The notes beneath the pieces were generated by a model. That model saw only the letters and a list, made by a program, of their open reading frames with translations. It was not told the DNA's origin and made no database searches. A stretch of DNA of 64,000 nucleotides from Plasmopara viticola (lineage: Eukaryota > Oomycota > Peronosporomycetes > Peronosporales > Peronosporaceae), in NCBI GenBank assembly GCA_001695595.3, contig MBPM02000069.1, positions 62,001 to 126,000 on the forward strand, written 5' to 3'. How positions within the stretch are numbered: position 1 is the first letter of the stretch; every line of letters starts with the position of its first letter. Below are positions 10,248-21,755 of this stretch, piece after piece. The translations under genes and the position numbers were made by a program.

Positions 10248-10900
10248 GTCATGGTGATCGGTGCACTCTGGGAAACACGGTATGTTGTTTTCTGCACTTG
10301 TGCTCGTAATTTCGACGCGTAAAGCTAGTTGGTAAGTTCTTTGTCACCACCAAAGCATAGAAAAGCGCTAACATTTACAACGTATTGGTTTTCTATCAGG
10401 CACCGAACTTTAATATACTACCAGTTGTAAGTTTGTAACACTACTTGCTTCTTTGGAGCCCCACGATAAGCCTTGAAGCAAATTGCTTCCCTCCTCCGCT
10501 CGACGTTAACATTTGTCATATCTCAGTGCTTAAAGCTTGTGTCTGGTGGGCTTAGCAAGAGCCACATGCATGGCTGCAAATGAACATTTGTGTCTGAAAT
10601 TTGGACTGCGCGGTGATTTTGTCCTCTCATTATGATGAAACTAATGATTTTTGTGTAGTTCGTAAACGCCAGAGAGCGAGTCATTCATGCCGAGCATCGA
10701 CATGCCTGTCCTGTTCTGCGTTGCAGAGGTAAATGTTATAAGATAAGACTTCACCTCTTGGCCTTTCCAATAAACAAGACCGCTCTTCTTCGTTTATCTC
10801 AAGCAGTGAATATTCGGTAGCTTAGAGATACATATGCTCATCTATTACCTGCCTAAGCTCTTGACTAAAGGATGGGGAGATTGTTGTCTGATTATTTCTG

Positions 10901-12779
10901 ATGGAGGATGTCGTTAAAAATAGAGGACCTCCAAATCATAAGATTATCCACAACAGCTTTAAAGATCCATCCAGTGTAGTAAAGTTTCGCAAAGTACGCA
11001 AATGATTAAATGGTATACGTTGGAACTCCTAGCCGGACAGAGGGTGGTCGTAATTTGAGAGGAACTAAGCCATCTCTCAAGCATACACAAATGTGAGTAG
11101 CTCTTTTGTAATCCTCGACACACATTAACACTTACACTATCATCACAATCGCAGCAGTTGAACATACAAGAAGAGTCCCCTTTAGGCCTTACAATTCGTG
11201 TTTAAATCTCAACATAGAAAACCGATAATATTATTGTACGCTACCACTGGTCGTCTCCTCAAGTACTTGTCGGTCTTTCAACCTTAGTGTGCACGAAAAG
11301 CTTGCATAAAGTGACGGTAAGGAAAATAAAAGCTCCACTTTGTCGATCGTAATGTACCATACATTGAGCCCAGGATTGTAATGATTTCGGCACATACCAA
11401 AGAGAAAGAAAGGCATTGATTGGTATGCGACGTCATCGAAACATTCACTATTGAAATAAACACATACAAAATATGTGAGAAAAGCTGGATTATAGCTGCT
11501 AACACAGTAATTGCCAGTATGCAATCCACATTTATTTTCTAGTGCCATGAACAGCCCGCTATTTTAAAGAACTGAAAGCTCTTCGTCGTGTCTCAACAGA
11601 CGCTCAACACGTGAGAGCTTAAATCTTTGATAAAGTTTTTGTATGAGTTTAAATACGGACAGCAGTCGATATCGTTTCCCTAATGAACATATCACTTTCT
11701 CGAGGATGTCACGTCTTCCTACGACTTACATGAGATGTTTAAATCCGTGCCACAAGAAGCGTACGCTACGCCTGGGTAATGCGGTGCTGAGGAAGTTCAA
11801 AATACTTGAATAAAACATTTCTGAACAAATGCTCAGACCCTTAATTAAGTATGGGTATTTGACACGCAATATAAGTCGTGCCAGGAAAGACAAAGCATTT
11901 ATTGCGTGAGCTATGCTTCCATATCAGAAAGTTTTATGGACGAATGAGGGATTCCGCAGAAGCTGATGTCCCCGCGTTTGTCACAAAATCCTGAGTTCGG
12001 CATTCATCATTACATTTGTATTGGTACGTCAAATGCGCTACTTTTTACGGTAAGACATTTTTTCTTTCTCGAAATATCGTTTCGAAACTTGTATGCACGG
12101 TCGGTATAGACGTAGTGCCTATCGTACACCGAGAATCACCGTTGAAAAAGCTAGCTCTCAACTCAAGAGTACGCCGAATGCTCGATTAAAAGCGACCAGC
12201 CAAAAATAGCTCGTACCCTTCGCTCCTTTTGAACCATGTGTACTAAATGTATAAATCATAACGATCGCGAAATAGTAACTTTTTTTTTCCTTGACCGTCA
12301 CTTCATGCAAGCATTTCGTGCAAAACAGCCAAGTTTAGTTATGACACCCCCGGTGACACATTAACATTTAATCTCGTACTAGAATGACGTTTTAAACACA
12401 AACATGTTATCGAAAACATTGTAAGGCCTCAAGGATGCTCTTGTCAGATCTGCTCATCGACTGCTGCGCAGGATAAGTGGAAATGTATGTAATCTTCAAA
12501 TTTTATTTACGTTTGTGTATGTACGAGAGGCAGTCTAGTTTTTCTCCTGAACAAGAAAAAGTAGCATCGCCCTCTCTTCCGGTGTCCCGGCTACTGATCG
12601 GTCCGATTACAGAGTAGTATCGTATATCGTTCCACTTTATCTCTGACTGCTTTAAATTTGACGTATATTCGACCAAAGGTATGCTAACGCGCCCCATTCA
12701 TATCTTTGCGTTCTGTCTGCGACTGGACTGGCTGGGTGTTTGCACAATCTACAGAGCAATTTGTGAAACAATGTTATGA
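10901..12779. other. loop between inverted arms, AT-rich, with a duplicated segment
   Basis: No gene is supported. Bases 11320-12000 match 16560-17340 in the same orientation: shared words include CGGCACATACC / GGGCACATACC, GGTATTTGACACG, GTCGTGCCAGGAA and TTTGTCACAAAAT. Open frames of 60-105 residues here (for example at 11231-11548 minus) lack family signals and are not conserved in the second copy. Confidence 0.5.
11320..12000 (+). repeat. segmental duplication, copy 1 (partner 16560-17340)
   Basis: About 0.7 kb shares ordered words with 16560-17340, with small insertions and deletions. Neither copy has a long frame. It is probably part of the same wave of local duplication that spread the effector genes. 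Confidence 0.5.
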
Positions 12780-13091
12780 TTTTGAGGCTCGCTGATTATA
12801 AGGAAATAACCTCATGGTGGCCTTATTGATCGAAGCCAAGTGGCGAAGTCTGAGCATAATATTTTTCTCTGCAACGCAGAACACGACAGGCATGTCGGTC
12901 CTCGACATGAGCAGTTCCAGATGACGACACCACATTGATTCTATCATAACAAAAATTCAAAACTACCAATCTTACGCACGATAGACACAAACGTTCTTCC
13001 TTTACAAATTGCAGATGTGCATGTGGCTCTCGCTGACACCACCAGGCACAAGCTGTGAGCATCGAGATATAATAGTCGTAAACATCGAGCT

Positions 13092-13159
13092 AAGAAGGAA
13101 GGTAATTTACTTCAGGAGCTCTCAAAAGAAGGAAGGTAATTTACTTCAAGAGCTCATTA
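13092..13159 (+). repeat. 34-bp tandem duplication
   Basis: Two 34-bp units beginning AAGAAGGAAGGTAATTTACT follow each other directly (13092-13125 and 13126-13159), differing at a few bases. A third unit starts and fades (AAGAAGCAAG). The unit length is not a multiple of three, which argues against coding. Confidence 0.8.
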
Positions 13160-13345
13160 AAGAAGCAAGTAGTATTACGAACTTACAACTGGTAGTCCAA
13201 TGCCTGACCAAAAACGAAAACATCGTTAATGCCAATGCTTGTCTATGCATTAGTGGTGACAAGGAGCTTACCAAATAGCTTTATGCGTTGCTATTACTAG
13301 CACAAGTTCAAAAAACAACGTACTCTTTTTCCCAAAGTGCACCGA

Positions 13346-13771
13346 TCACCATGGCCGAGGATTTTTTATTCGGTAAGCCGTGTATTTTTTCCTGATGCGT
13401 CTTTTAGTATAATTGGAAAACCCTTTATAATTCCAAGCGATGAACTTCAATGCTGATTTCAAAGTTTTTCGCTTAGTGTCCAACTCCCTAAATGTTTCGT
13501 CGTGATTTTTATCCTGCACCAAAGTATAATAATATCTTTTAGCTTGCTCGTATCTTTCTCGTTTTCTCTGCTTGTACGCTTTCGATCCGATAAACCAAGC
13601 TGGTAGTTCAAATCTCTCTTCACCGGTTTCGTGCTTCATTAAGTTTGACCGCAACAATCGATGCTTCTCCTGCGTGCCCTTGTCAACCTCATCGTCAATA
13701 AGTGCAGTCGTAACACCATTCACTGCAAGTATGGCTGCTCCAAGCACGAACAGAATCGTAGAGGAATGCAT
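13346..13771 (-). CDS. secreted RXLR effector paralogue D
   Basis: The 141-residue product has signal peptide MHSSTILFVL, canonical RLLR at 38-41 and EER at 51-53. Its effector domain closely parallels C (SKAYKQRKRE, LKSALKF, YTKRRIRKKY). The C-terminus is a few residues longer than C because the stop used by C is not present here. In-frame upstream sequence reaches 13936, but the start at 13771 is fixed by the signal peptide and by the promoter at 13820-13894. It lies in the right arm of the inverted duplication. It would be secreted and delivered to the host; the target is unknown. Confidence 0.92.
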   Translation of the reverse strand: MHSSTILFVLGAAILAVNGVTTALIDDEVDKGTQEKHRLLRSNLMKHETGEERFELPAWFIGSKAYKQRKRERYEQAKRYYYTLVQDKNHDETFRELDTKRKTLKSALKFIAWNYKGFSNYTKRRIRKKYTAYRIKNPRPW

Positions 13772-13819
13772 CGATAATCTTGGCGGGATGGAAGAGTTTG
13801 GCAACGTGTGGTGTGTTAT

Positions 13820-13894
13820 AAAATGATAATAACTTACGCAGTGCGAGGCAGTTGCCAGCAACCATATCAAACACGGGTACGAATCGTTTTTGTG
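13820..13894 (-). promoter_or_regulatory. effector-type promoter of the 13771 gene
   Basis: On the minus strand the upstream element GCACAAAAACGATTCGTACC starts at 13894. The initiator TCATTTT spans 13826-13820, with start A at 13824, 53 nt before the ATG. No good FPR follows. Confidence 0.6.
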
Positions 13895-14424
13895 CAAGTA
13901 GAAAACACAAGTTCTGAAATAATTAAATCGGAACATATATTATGGTCTGGAAATGTACGGCACCCCTTTAACATTAACGACTCGACGCTCCTAGCATACG
14001 GTCATCTGCATACTGGCTAACTTATATATCAGCGTCCGATGCATTCTATTATGCAGACATCAGAAGGTTTGTGAAGCACAAAAGATTGTGACTATCGCGA
14101 CCGAAGTTCAATGGAGCGCGAAACTGACCAAGTGCAGCACTGTGCATTTATGCGTTGGATGCAATCAAGGTAAAAAAAACTCTTAGGAGCACGAAAAGGC
14201 GATTGCTGAGCGCGATGAAGCTTCTAGATGGCGTCTGATCTTTGTAGACAGTTGTTCCTTCTGCAAAGTACTCAGTGCGTCCGACGGAAACGACGACCTT
14301 GGGATGACATGTTTGCTCTTTAGACAAGGCATTGCATGCGACCGTTTTCAAGCGCATCACGTCTGACACCAAGTCAACAAAGATACCGGATAAGTCTATA
14401 ATAGATAAAAGTGCATTTTGGAAT

Positions 14425-14706
14425 GGAAGCCGCTAATTAGCCCCCTCCCTTTTTGTTAACCAGCCCCCTTCGGAATGCAGTATTATTGCATTATGTCTAT
14501 TTGGAAAAAAAAGTGATAATAAGTATGAGCCCATAGAAAGAAAAGATGTGACCAGCCTCCCCAATTTGTTAACCAGCCCTCTCTCTTCAATAGAGTACCC
14601 CTAAGCTATAGTACCGATCTATGATTGGCTGGAGCGAACACAATCATATTGTGAATGTTTGTGAGTTATAATGCATTCGCAATGCAAAAGCTAGTTAGCG
14701 GCTCCC
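14425..14706. mobile_element. MITE-like element with 17-bp terminal inverted repeats
   Basis: The left end GGAAGCCGCTAATTAGC (14425-14441) and the reverse complement of the right end, GGGAGCCGCTAACTAGC, match at 15 of 17 positions. The 282-bp interior has two related stretches with GTTAACCAGCCC and no coding capacity. A target-site duplication is not clear; flanks TTTGGAAT and TATTGGAT are only similar. A non-autonomous DNA transposon is the likeliest reading. Confidence 0.55.
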
Positions 14707-15589
14707 TATTGGATTATATGCTATGTTACTTACTTTGTACTTAAAGTGTGACGAAACCCTCGTCACCGGCAGGTATTACTATGCCGCCATAGGGTTACAT
14801 TGTATACATGTGCTTTGATACCACCCAAGATTCTGACTGCATAGGTTGATGCCAGAATGCAATGTCTAGATGTTCTCGAATCATTGAGAGTCAAGCGACC
14901 TGATCAGAATATGTAAAAAAGCCAGATGGCGTAAGTGATGGTCTTTAAAGTCATCGCGCTTTGTAATCAGAGCGCATGTTCGTCGCCGCATCGTCTCTTG
15001 CTATCGGAACAATAAGCTCCCTGCTGAATAATGTTTTTAGTCAAAGCCAATACTGGACTTTCCAATGTCAAACTGCTGCACTTGTCGTAGATATGGCTGA
15101 CAGCCGCATATATAGCAAATGTCGCATTGGCGTTTTTTTTCATCCTAGGATCTAGAACTTGCAATAGCAATGTGCTTATATATCTGAGGGCTTTTATTCG
15201 TTTGTCCGGAATTCCACCTTATCAATTGCAAGCAAAGAAGTCGCGCTTAAGATCGCTTTGACTTTATAAGCAAGAGTGCGTGCCATAAGCGCTCGTGAAT
15301 GATGTAAGCTACTACAATGACCTGGTCGAGCGATCCTGCTTATAGTTTCTAATCTTCTGGCACTCCTTGAGCTCCTCGACCACGGTCAACGGAAAGGTCC
15401 GACGAAAATCTGACGTCACATTAGCGAAGACGGAATGACCATATCAGCAGTGAAAACAGCTAGATCTCCTTGTGACTTAAGTGAATAGTACAACTGGCAA
15501 AAGGCAATGTTCGCGCAAATAGCTTGATATTTTAAACTTTAGGCATGAATCGATTTTCACCTGTCCGATCGCACAAGAGCTATCCTTAT

Positions 15590-16050
15590 ACTTAAAAAGA
15601 CCACGATGACACATTGGAGTAACCGACCAGTCCTCTCCCCCACTCATGTGCCTCGCATTGGACATTCTGAGTTCAACATCTCATCATTGTCGATTGATGC
15701 ACTTACGCTGACATATTATCGCACCAACTCACTTTATTGAAGCTTTGAATCCCTTTTTGCTACCGTCGAGAGCTCAGAAGAAGCACCTTTTTCACGGACT
15801 TACGGCTTTGAAGCACATTTGGAAGTTCCTCAGCCTCTCCATGCTACAGCAAATTTTCATCTGCACCGAGCATCTTGAAAGCCACAGGAATCAATCGTGA
15901 AGGACGCTCGTTCAAATCTCGTCGCACACCGTTAAAAGCTCTTTCAAGTTTGAAGCGATTGCAACTCCATTTTGGATTCACAAAGTAGTGTAGCTGGTAC
16001 CCCGTCGCCACGATGGATCTTAATGTGTTTCTTCACGAGCACTCCCCATG
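15590..16050 (-). repeat. relic module copy 3
   Basis: The same ordered words as in 7205-7640 appear on the minus strand, ending near CACTTTGAGA-like sequence (AAGAAACACATTAAGATCCATC on this copy's minus strand, read approximately). The frame is broken throughout. Confidence 0.5.
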
Positions 16051-16559
16051 TGGGATGTGCAATGGGATGCCTAACGTGATATCATGAGGAGATATGCTTC
16101 CACCACTGGACGTACATTCTTAATTACGATATTTTCAAGACTTCAATTCCCTATGGTATTAAGCGCAGCAATTTGCGGATCTTGTACTATACAATAGCCA
16201 ATGGAAGGTTTGCAAGCTAGCACTTAAGGAAAGTTAGCTGCTTGCCGAGTACGACTGGTAATGTAACAAAGCTAACATCTTATGTCTTAAGCTTGGATAG
16301 ACGATTTTGCACAGCCGCGTTTACGATTTATTGGCCTTCAACTTGATGGGGCTTGAAATTTTTGACAAAGTTGTTTTTATCATTACCGCACCCTTAAGTG
16401 TGTTGTTTTGTCACTAGCCGAGTATTTTTCGCAAGTGACGAATCACACAGTATCGATATGCAAGTACGAAGGTACCATTTGCACGCACGCAGCCTGAGAT
16501 TTCGACACAGAATCATGTCTGTTTTATTCCTGCAGTCATGCGTGTGACCAAGAATGAAA

Positions 16560-17340
16560 TCATGTAAAACATAGTAAATATAGTAAGTTGCTTTTCAACT
16601 GTAGTCAATTGTATCAGCCCACGGACTGTAATATTTTGGGCACATACCAAGAGAGAAGTAGGAGTATCGAAGGCGTTGATTAGCGAGGTCATTGAACATT
16701 CATTATTAAATTAACAAACGGCCCAGGAAGCATTGGATGCGAAAAAATGTGAGGTAAGCTGGATTTACATGTAGCTGCAAACACGAAAAAATTGTCAATA
16801 CGCAATCTAAATTCAATCTACCACGAACAAGTCGCAAGTGGCAAAAACTAGAATATTCATTGACCTCGTCGTGTCACGGCAGACGTACTTGAGATCGAAG
16901 TTAGTAGTCGAGATCGTGTCTCTCATCGGAAAATGGCTTTCTCAAGCATGTGACTCCTTTTTCCAATTTACACGAATCGTTTTGATTCGGCGCCATACAA
17001 AGCGTACGCCACGGCGCATTTTCGAACAGCCAAAAAATATTTAATATACTGCCTCTTAAACAATTACTCAGATCTGACCTCTTGTCAAACTTTCCACCAA
17101 ACGGGTATTTGACACGATATCAATGTCGTGCCAGGAATTACAGAGTACTGAAATGGCCCATTTCTGCGTGAGCACTGCTACCTCTTGAAAGCTCCTTCGC
17201 CGAATCAGCACAGCGCAGGAATACCGCCAATGCCGGTGTGTCCGCGTGTTTGTCACAAAATTCTGAATTTGCAGCCCTTTCTGTGATCGTTTAAAAGGAT
17301 GTTTTGCTGATTCTCTCGTTCGGTTGCGCCATCCTGTAAA
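16560..17340 (+). repeat. segmental duplication, copy 2 (partner 11320-12000)
   Basis: It matches 11320-12000 in order and orientation, including GGTATTTGACACG and TTTGTCACAAAAT. No coding frame is shared. Confidence 0.5.
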
Positions 17341-17869
17341 CACATTTATCAAAACATTTTAAGTAGTAGTCATTTTGTCATCACCCTGTATTTCTTACTT
17401 TTTAGTTTTTTCGTTATGATATACCACAGGGTTCATTCAAAGAATAAAATGCAAGTGCAAAGGTACCTTTCGCACGCACGCAGCCGCAAAGTATTGTCTT
17501 GTTAACTCCTGCAGCCATTCGTGTGCCTCTTGCCAAGACCAACAGATCGAAAATACGTTCGTGCAAAAATTGTCAAACCAAAGTCAAGGCATAACGTGTT
17601 AGCTTTGAGATCTAATCAATCCTACACGTCGAGCAGCAGCTCTCCTTGCGCCGCTACCAAATTTATCCTTTTCTTTTGGCTTTTAAAACGTACAAGAGCC
17701 GCAATTTGCTGCGCCTAATACCACAGTGAATTGAAGTCGTGAAAAAGTTCGCTTTGAGAACGCAGATCAAGTGATCTGAGCAGTGTTCCTTGTAGGGGAG
17801 CTTCTGAGCGGTGGAAAGCATATCTTTGTATCTTTGATTACACTAGGCATCCAATCGCCCATCCCACAT

Positions 17870-18250
17870 GAGGAGTGCTTTTGAAAGAGCGCTTTGAGAG
17901 CAATCGTGGCTACGAGTCATCAATTGGTGAATCCAAAATGGTGTTGCAATCGCTTCAAACATCAAAGGGACTTAGTGCTGTGCATCGAGAAGTGAACGAG
18001 CGTCGTACACGATGGATTCCTGCAGCTTTGAAGATGTTAAATGAAATTGAAGAGTTTGTTGTGGCATGAAGATCGAGCATCGAGCTAAGGCACGTACGGA
18101 GGTGCTGCAAGGCCATAAGACCCTGGAAAATGTGCGCTTTGATCTAGACACACTCGACGGTGGCAAAAAGGGATCCAAAGGTTTGTTAAGGTATGTTGGT
18201 GCGATACTATAGCAACGTTAGCGCGTCGATCGACGATGACGAGAATTTTG
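17870..18250 (+). repeat. relic module copy 4 (best-preserved frame)
   Basis: This plus-strand copy keeps a 64-residue open frame (17875-18069) with ESKMVLQSLQ and VNERRTRW, ending FVVA and a stop that other copies also have. A second coding-like part with a shared CGATCGACGATGACGAGAA word follows in another frame. This suggests an intron, or two exons of one former gene, or frame decay. No family is recognised. Confidence 0.5.
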
Positions 18251-19519
18251 TATATGTGACTTTAATATGAGTGGAGGAAAGGGCTGGTCGGTTGCGCCGT
18301 CGTGTTTTTAAGAAAAATGATGTTTCTCACACGGTGATGTTTGACATGGGCATAGCTGTCGGAAATATTAAAGCTATATGCGCGAACTTTCAAGCCCGGG
18401 GAATCAATGACGTTCCCAAGTACGCAAAGAAACGCGCAAACGCGCAATAGAGTCAATTCAAACTGTCTTCTTGCCAGTCGACCTGCTCAGTAAAATTCCA
18501 AACAGATCTGATATAGCTGTTTCAACTCGTTCCGCCTTTGCCAATGAGACGTTGGACCCTCTTTGTTGACCGTGGTCAAGAGAATTCAAGATGTCGTCGC
18601 GCAACGGAAAGAAGGTCAAACGCATGAAGTGCGATAAGTAGTTGTCGCTTGACCAGGTCATTTTCGTGGCTTACATCGCTTAGAACACGCCCTCTTGCTG
18701 GTACAGATGCAAGGCTCGGCTTTATCGCTTGCAAATGCTAAGGGTAGGACTGTAAGCAAACGACTAATGCAGCAACCAGAACGTTAATTTTACCTGCACT
18801 GGTATTTAGCAAAAGGTCTTTCGTTCAACGAGCGTATCGTCATGATTGTAAGAGGCGATGCGGCGACGGAAGCTAATGCATTATAGATACAAAGCGTAAA
18901 ATCAATGTAAAGAAGCATAGAGGAGTACGGATTGCCGAGTGGTAGTACACAGAAGCTTGGTGCCTTACAAAAACCATTCTTCACGTAAAACTAACGTTGT
19001 CGATGCTACACCGTAAAATTTACCAGCTCAAGTACAGAGTGCAACCCATCCATTACCGCTGTATTTCGTTAAAAGATGAAAGCATTCTAAGTCACGTCAA
19101 TCGAGCAACTATGTCGTCTATACGCTTGTGCTGACCGTCCAACGCTCTATACTCTTTTGCAATTTTGACAAATGTCGACAAAAGCCAAACGTGAATCAAA
19201 AGTTGCATCACGCTCAGCAATCGCTTTTTCGGGCTCCTAGGAGCTTTCTGAGCCTTGTTTGCGCTCAAGACCGAGACGCACGGTCGTGCACTTGGTCGGT
19301 ATCGCTCTCCATCGCGTGGAATCGCAATTGCCACGAGCTCTTGCGTGTCCGCCAAAGTCCTTGCTGATGGTAGTGTAAGAGTCAGGCACGCGCAGAAAAC
19401 AATGTCAACGGTACGCCTTTCGAGTTGGTACCTTTTTCTGGATCCAGTCACTTTTTACATATCCGCTCCGCAGAAACACATTAGATTCATTACACACACG
19501 CACTTGAATTTTCCGACTT

Positions 19520-19583
19520 GCGCAAAAACAATCCGTACGTGTGCGTACTACCAACTTGTTGCATTCATCATTCCACCATTTGC
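19520..19583 (+). promoter_or_regulatory. effector-type promoter of the 19625 gene
   Basis: GCGCAAAAACAATCCGTACG starts at 19520. TCATTCC at 19568-19574 fits YCAYTYY and CATTTGC at 19577-19583 fits MWTTTNC. Start A (19570) is 55 nt before the ATG. With the 25324-25370 promoter, this is the best Inr+FPR match in the cluster. Confidence 0.72.
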
Positions 19584-19624
19584 ATCACACGTTAACGAAC
19601 TCTGCCAACTCGTCCAGATCATCA

Positions 19625-20074
19625 ATGCGTGCATCGACAATCCTATTCGTGCTTGGAGCAGCTATACTCGCAGTGATTGGTGTGACGACTGCCCTTGACA
19701 GCGGTGAAATTGATAAGAGCACGCAGGAGAACCATCGCTTGTTGCGGTCGGGCTCAATGGAGCAAGAACCCGATGAAGAGAGAAAATTTATTAAAGTGCC
19801 ATCGTTTATGAACAAAGCTGCGAGAGAGGCCAAAAAGGCCAAGAAAAAAGCAGAAATCGCGAATTTAGTTTGGCTAAAGCTGCAAAAGTATTCGGACTCT
19901 TATGCCTTAAACTATGTCGACGATATGGTAAAATCGGGAAGGAGTGCGGACGACGAAATCAAATTTTTGAAAAAACATATGAAAGTTAGCAATAATTTGC
20001 AACGCGTGATCGAAGGACATTTTCGCAGCCATGCAGAACTTGGTAGAGTATTGGCGAAACCAAAATATAATTAA
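19625..20074 (+). CDS. secreted RXLR effector paralogue E
   Basis: The 149-residue product has signal peptide MRASTILFVL, RLLR at 38-41 and DEER at 50-53. The effector domain starts with a Lys/Ala-rich helix (AKKAKKKAE) and ends with a helical block containing DDEIKFLKKH, at the position of the conserved Y-like block of the other members. Upstream in-frame sequence to 19541 is excluded because it overlaps the presumed start site. The 3' flank AGGCACCGAGCC (20131) matches paralogue B. The first 55 residues are much more similar among members than the rest, as expected if translocation signals are conserved and effector domains diversify. Confidence 0.92.
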   Translation: MRASTILFVLGAAILAVIGVTTALDSGEIDKSTQENHRLLRSGSMEQEPDEERKFIKVPSFMNKAAREAKKAKKKAEIANLVWLKLQKYSDSYALNYVDDMVKSGRSADDEIKFLKKHMKVSNNLQRVIEGHFRSHAELGRVLAKPKYN

Positions 20075-21755
20075 GTTCACCGCTGTAGCGTAAACAAGCA
20101 TGAGTATGACCCACGTATTGCTTCTTTGTAAGGCACCGAGCCTTTTAATACACTTTTCGTTTGCAATCCGTACCGCTCCGTGCTTCTCTCTACTGATCCC
20201 GCTTTGTTTACATCGCGCATCACCTTTGTTTTTGCATTGCCTCTTGCTACATCACGACCAGCAGCTTGTTGATCAAAGTAGTTTCCACTCAAAGCCAATG
20301 CTGGTGACGTCAACATATTGACTGCCGCAATTGTCAAAGTGCCGTGGTGTTAGCATATGTTGCGTTTGTTTCCTTTTACATATTCATCCAAACCCGCAAC
20401 ACCAATGGGCTCACATACCTGAGGCAACCAATATCACAAATTTCTACTAGGAATTCCTTGACCGTACTAGCAAGGGTCATTAAGCGCTCGCGCATGATGT
20501 GAGCCACTAAAATGACCTGGTCGAGCGACAACTTTTGATCGTGCTTTCTTATTCGAAGCGTCTTGCAGTCTCACAAGGACACCTTGAGCTCCATGACCAC
20601 AATTAACCTGGAGGCCCGACGACAAGCCAACGTCTCATTGGCAAAGGCGAAAGGAACAAGTCACCAATTAAGGCAGCTATAATAGATCTGTTTGTAACTC
20701 TAGTAGTTGATCTGATGCGCGTGTTTGCTAACGTATCCAGATATGGACGTCATGGGTTTTGCGGAAGAGCTTCACCACGCTCGAGAAGACTACGATGACA
20801 CGTTGCAATAGCCAATCAGTCCTCTTCTTCTCCATCACGAGTTTGAAACTCTCATCATGGTGGATTGACCCACTCACGCTGACACACCATCGGACCACCT
20901 CCTCATCCATTTCACCGCCGTCAAACGTGTAAAGACTCAAGAAGCGCATCTATTCCCAGTCTCACGGCCTTGCAGCACATCTGAATGTTCCTTAGTTTGA
21001 TACTCGATCTTCATGCCACAGCAAAGTTTTGCATCAAGCATCTTAAAAGCAGCAAGAGACAATTGTGTAGACGTCCGCTCAACTCTCCACACATAACAAT
21101 GCATTTCTTAATTGCACTTCCATCGTCTGTTAACAAAGCAGCGTCGTAGCCAGCATCAAGCGCAGCCAATCACGGTGATTGCGTGTTGAGCAAGCCAAAG
21201 CAAATGATGCCATCGAAGGCCCATGCTGTGATTTTGTTGGAAGCGCTTTTAAAGATGCAAGGCTAGGAATTCATGGCTTTAAAGATTTTTTTCGTCTCTT
21301 ATCCGATAAGAAGCTGAGAGAGTATTTCAGAGCTTATTAGATTCCTTCAAAACGACGAAGCAAAACTAGTGGTACGAATATAGATACCGCAAGTCAAATA
21401 GTGGCGAACTCGGCGGCATTGTAATCGTACTATGTCTCCGTAGCGGTCTAAGCAGAGAATTTAAAGGCGTTGGTGTGTCGTTTGCGCTAGAAGCAGAATT
21501 GAAAGAAAAACAAACAAAGACTTAAAGTGGTTCTATTCAGTTAATGTAATGTGATAGACAGAGTGCACGAGCAGACAAGGTATTTCCGGGCCATGAGTCT
21601 AGTACGTTAAAGCTTGAAAGGACCATTACTTTGGTGACACGAGCGCTTGTCAATGTTACGGCGGTGACACGTTAGAGCGTAACAGACAGCTTTACGCGTT
21701 CAAACCACTAGCACAATGACAAAAGACAGCATCCCTTTTATCCCAAAGGCACCAT
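20075..21755. other. spacer between effectors E and F
   Basis: The 3' flank shared by cluster members comes first. Bases 20440-20640 resemble 15210-15420 and 22790-22960 (a GATCAAGCGTTCGTGCAT-like word and neighbours). A relic module lies at 20740-21150. From about 21440 the tandem array begins. No intact gene was seen. Confidence 0.5.
20740..21150 (-). repeat. relic module copy 5
   Basis: This minus-strand copy contains a 73-residue open piece (20728-20949) with EEVVRWCVSVSGS, corresponding to the RYYANVKAS part of copy 2. Upstream words match copies 2, 3, 6 and 7. Confidence 0.5.

Larger units (their letters stand above)
9340..10900. repeat. left arm of a large inverted duplication
   Basis: About 1.5 kb here matches the reverse complement of about 12780-14300. 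The match includes TTCGCGCTCCATTGAA (9488 against 14103-14118), the promoter and CDS of paralogue C against D, the 3' flank GGTGATCGGTGCAC, and GACATGCCTGTC near 10699 against 12890. The similarity was read by eye and is imperfect (roughly 70-90 percent in places). The arms are separated by about 1.9 kb. Confidence 0.75.
12780..14300. repeat. right arm of the large inverted duplication
   Basis: This is the reverse-complement partner of 9340-10900. It carries paralogue D with its promoter, and both flanks match the left arm. The 3' flank of D reads GGTGATCGGTGCAC on the minus strand, as after C. Confidence 0.75.
14707..19519. other. long spacer between effectors D and E, relics only
   Basis: This stretch contains relic modules at 15590-16050 (minus) and 17870-18250 (plus) and the second copy of a duplicated segment at 16560-17340. 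Bases about 19100-19440 resemble 9310-9600 and the reverse complement of 14100-14360 (upstream sequence shared by effectors C, D and E). No intact gene was seen. Confidence 0.5.

Noticed and set aside
11231..11548. 105-residue minus-strand frame between the inverted arms
   Set aside because: The duplicate at 16560-17340 does not keep the frame, so coding is unlikely.
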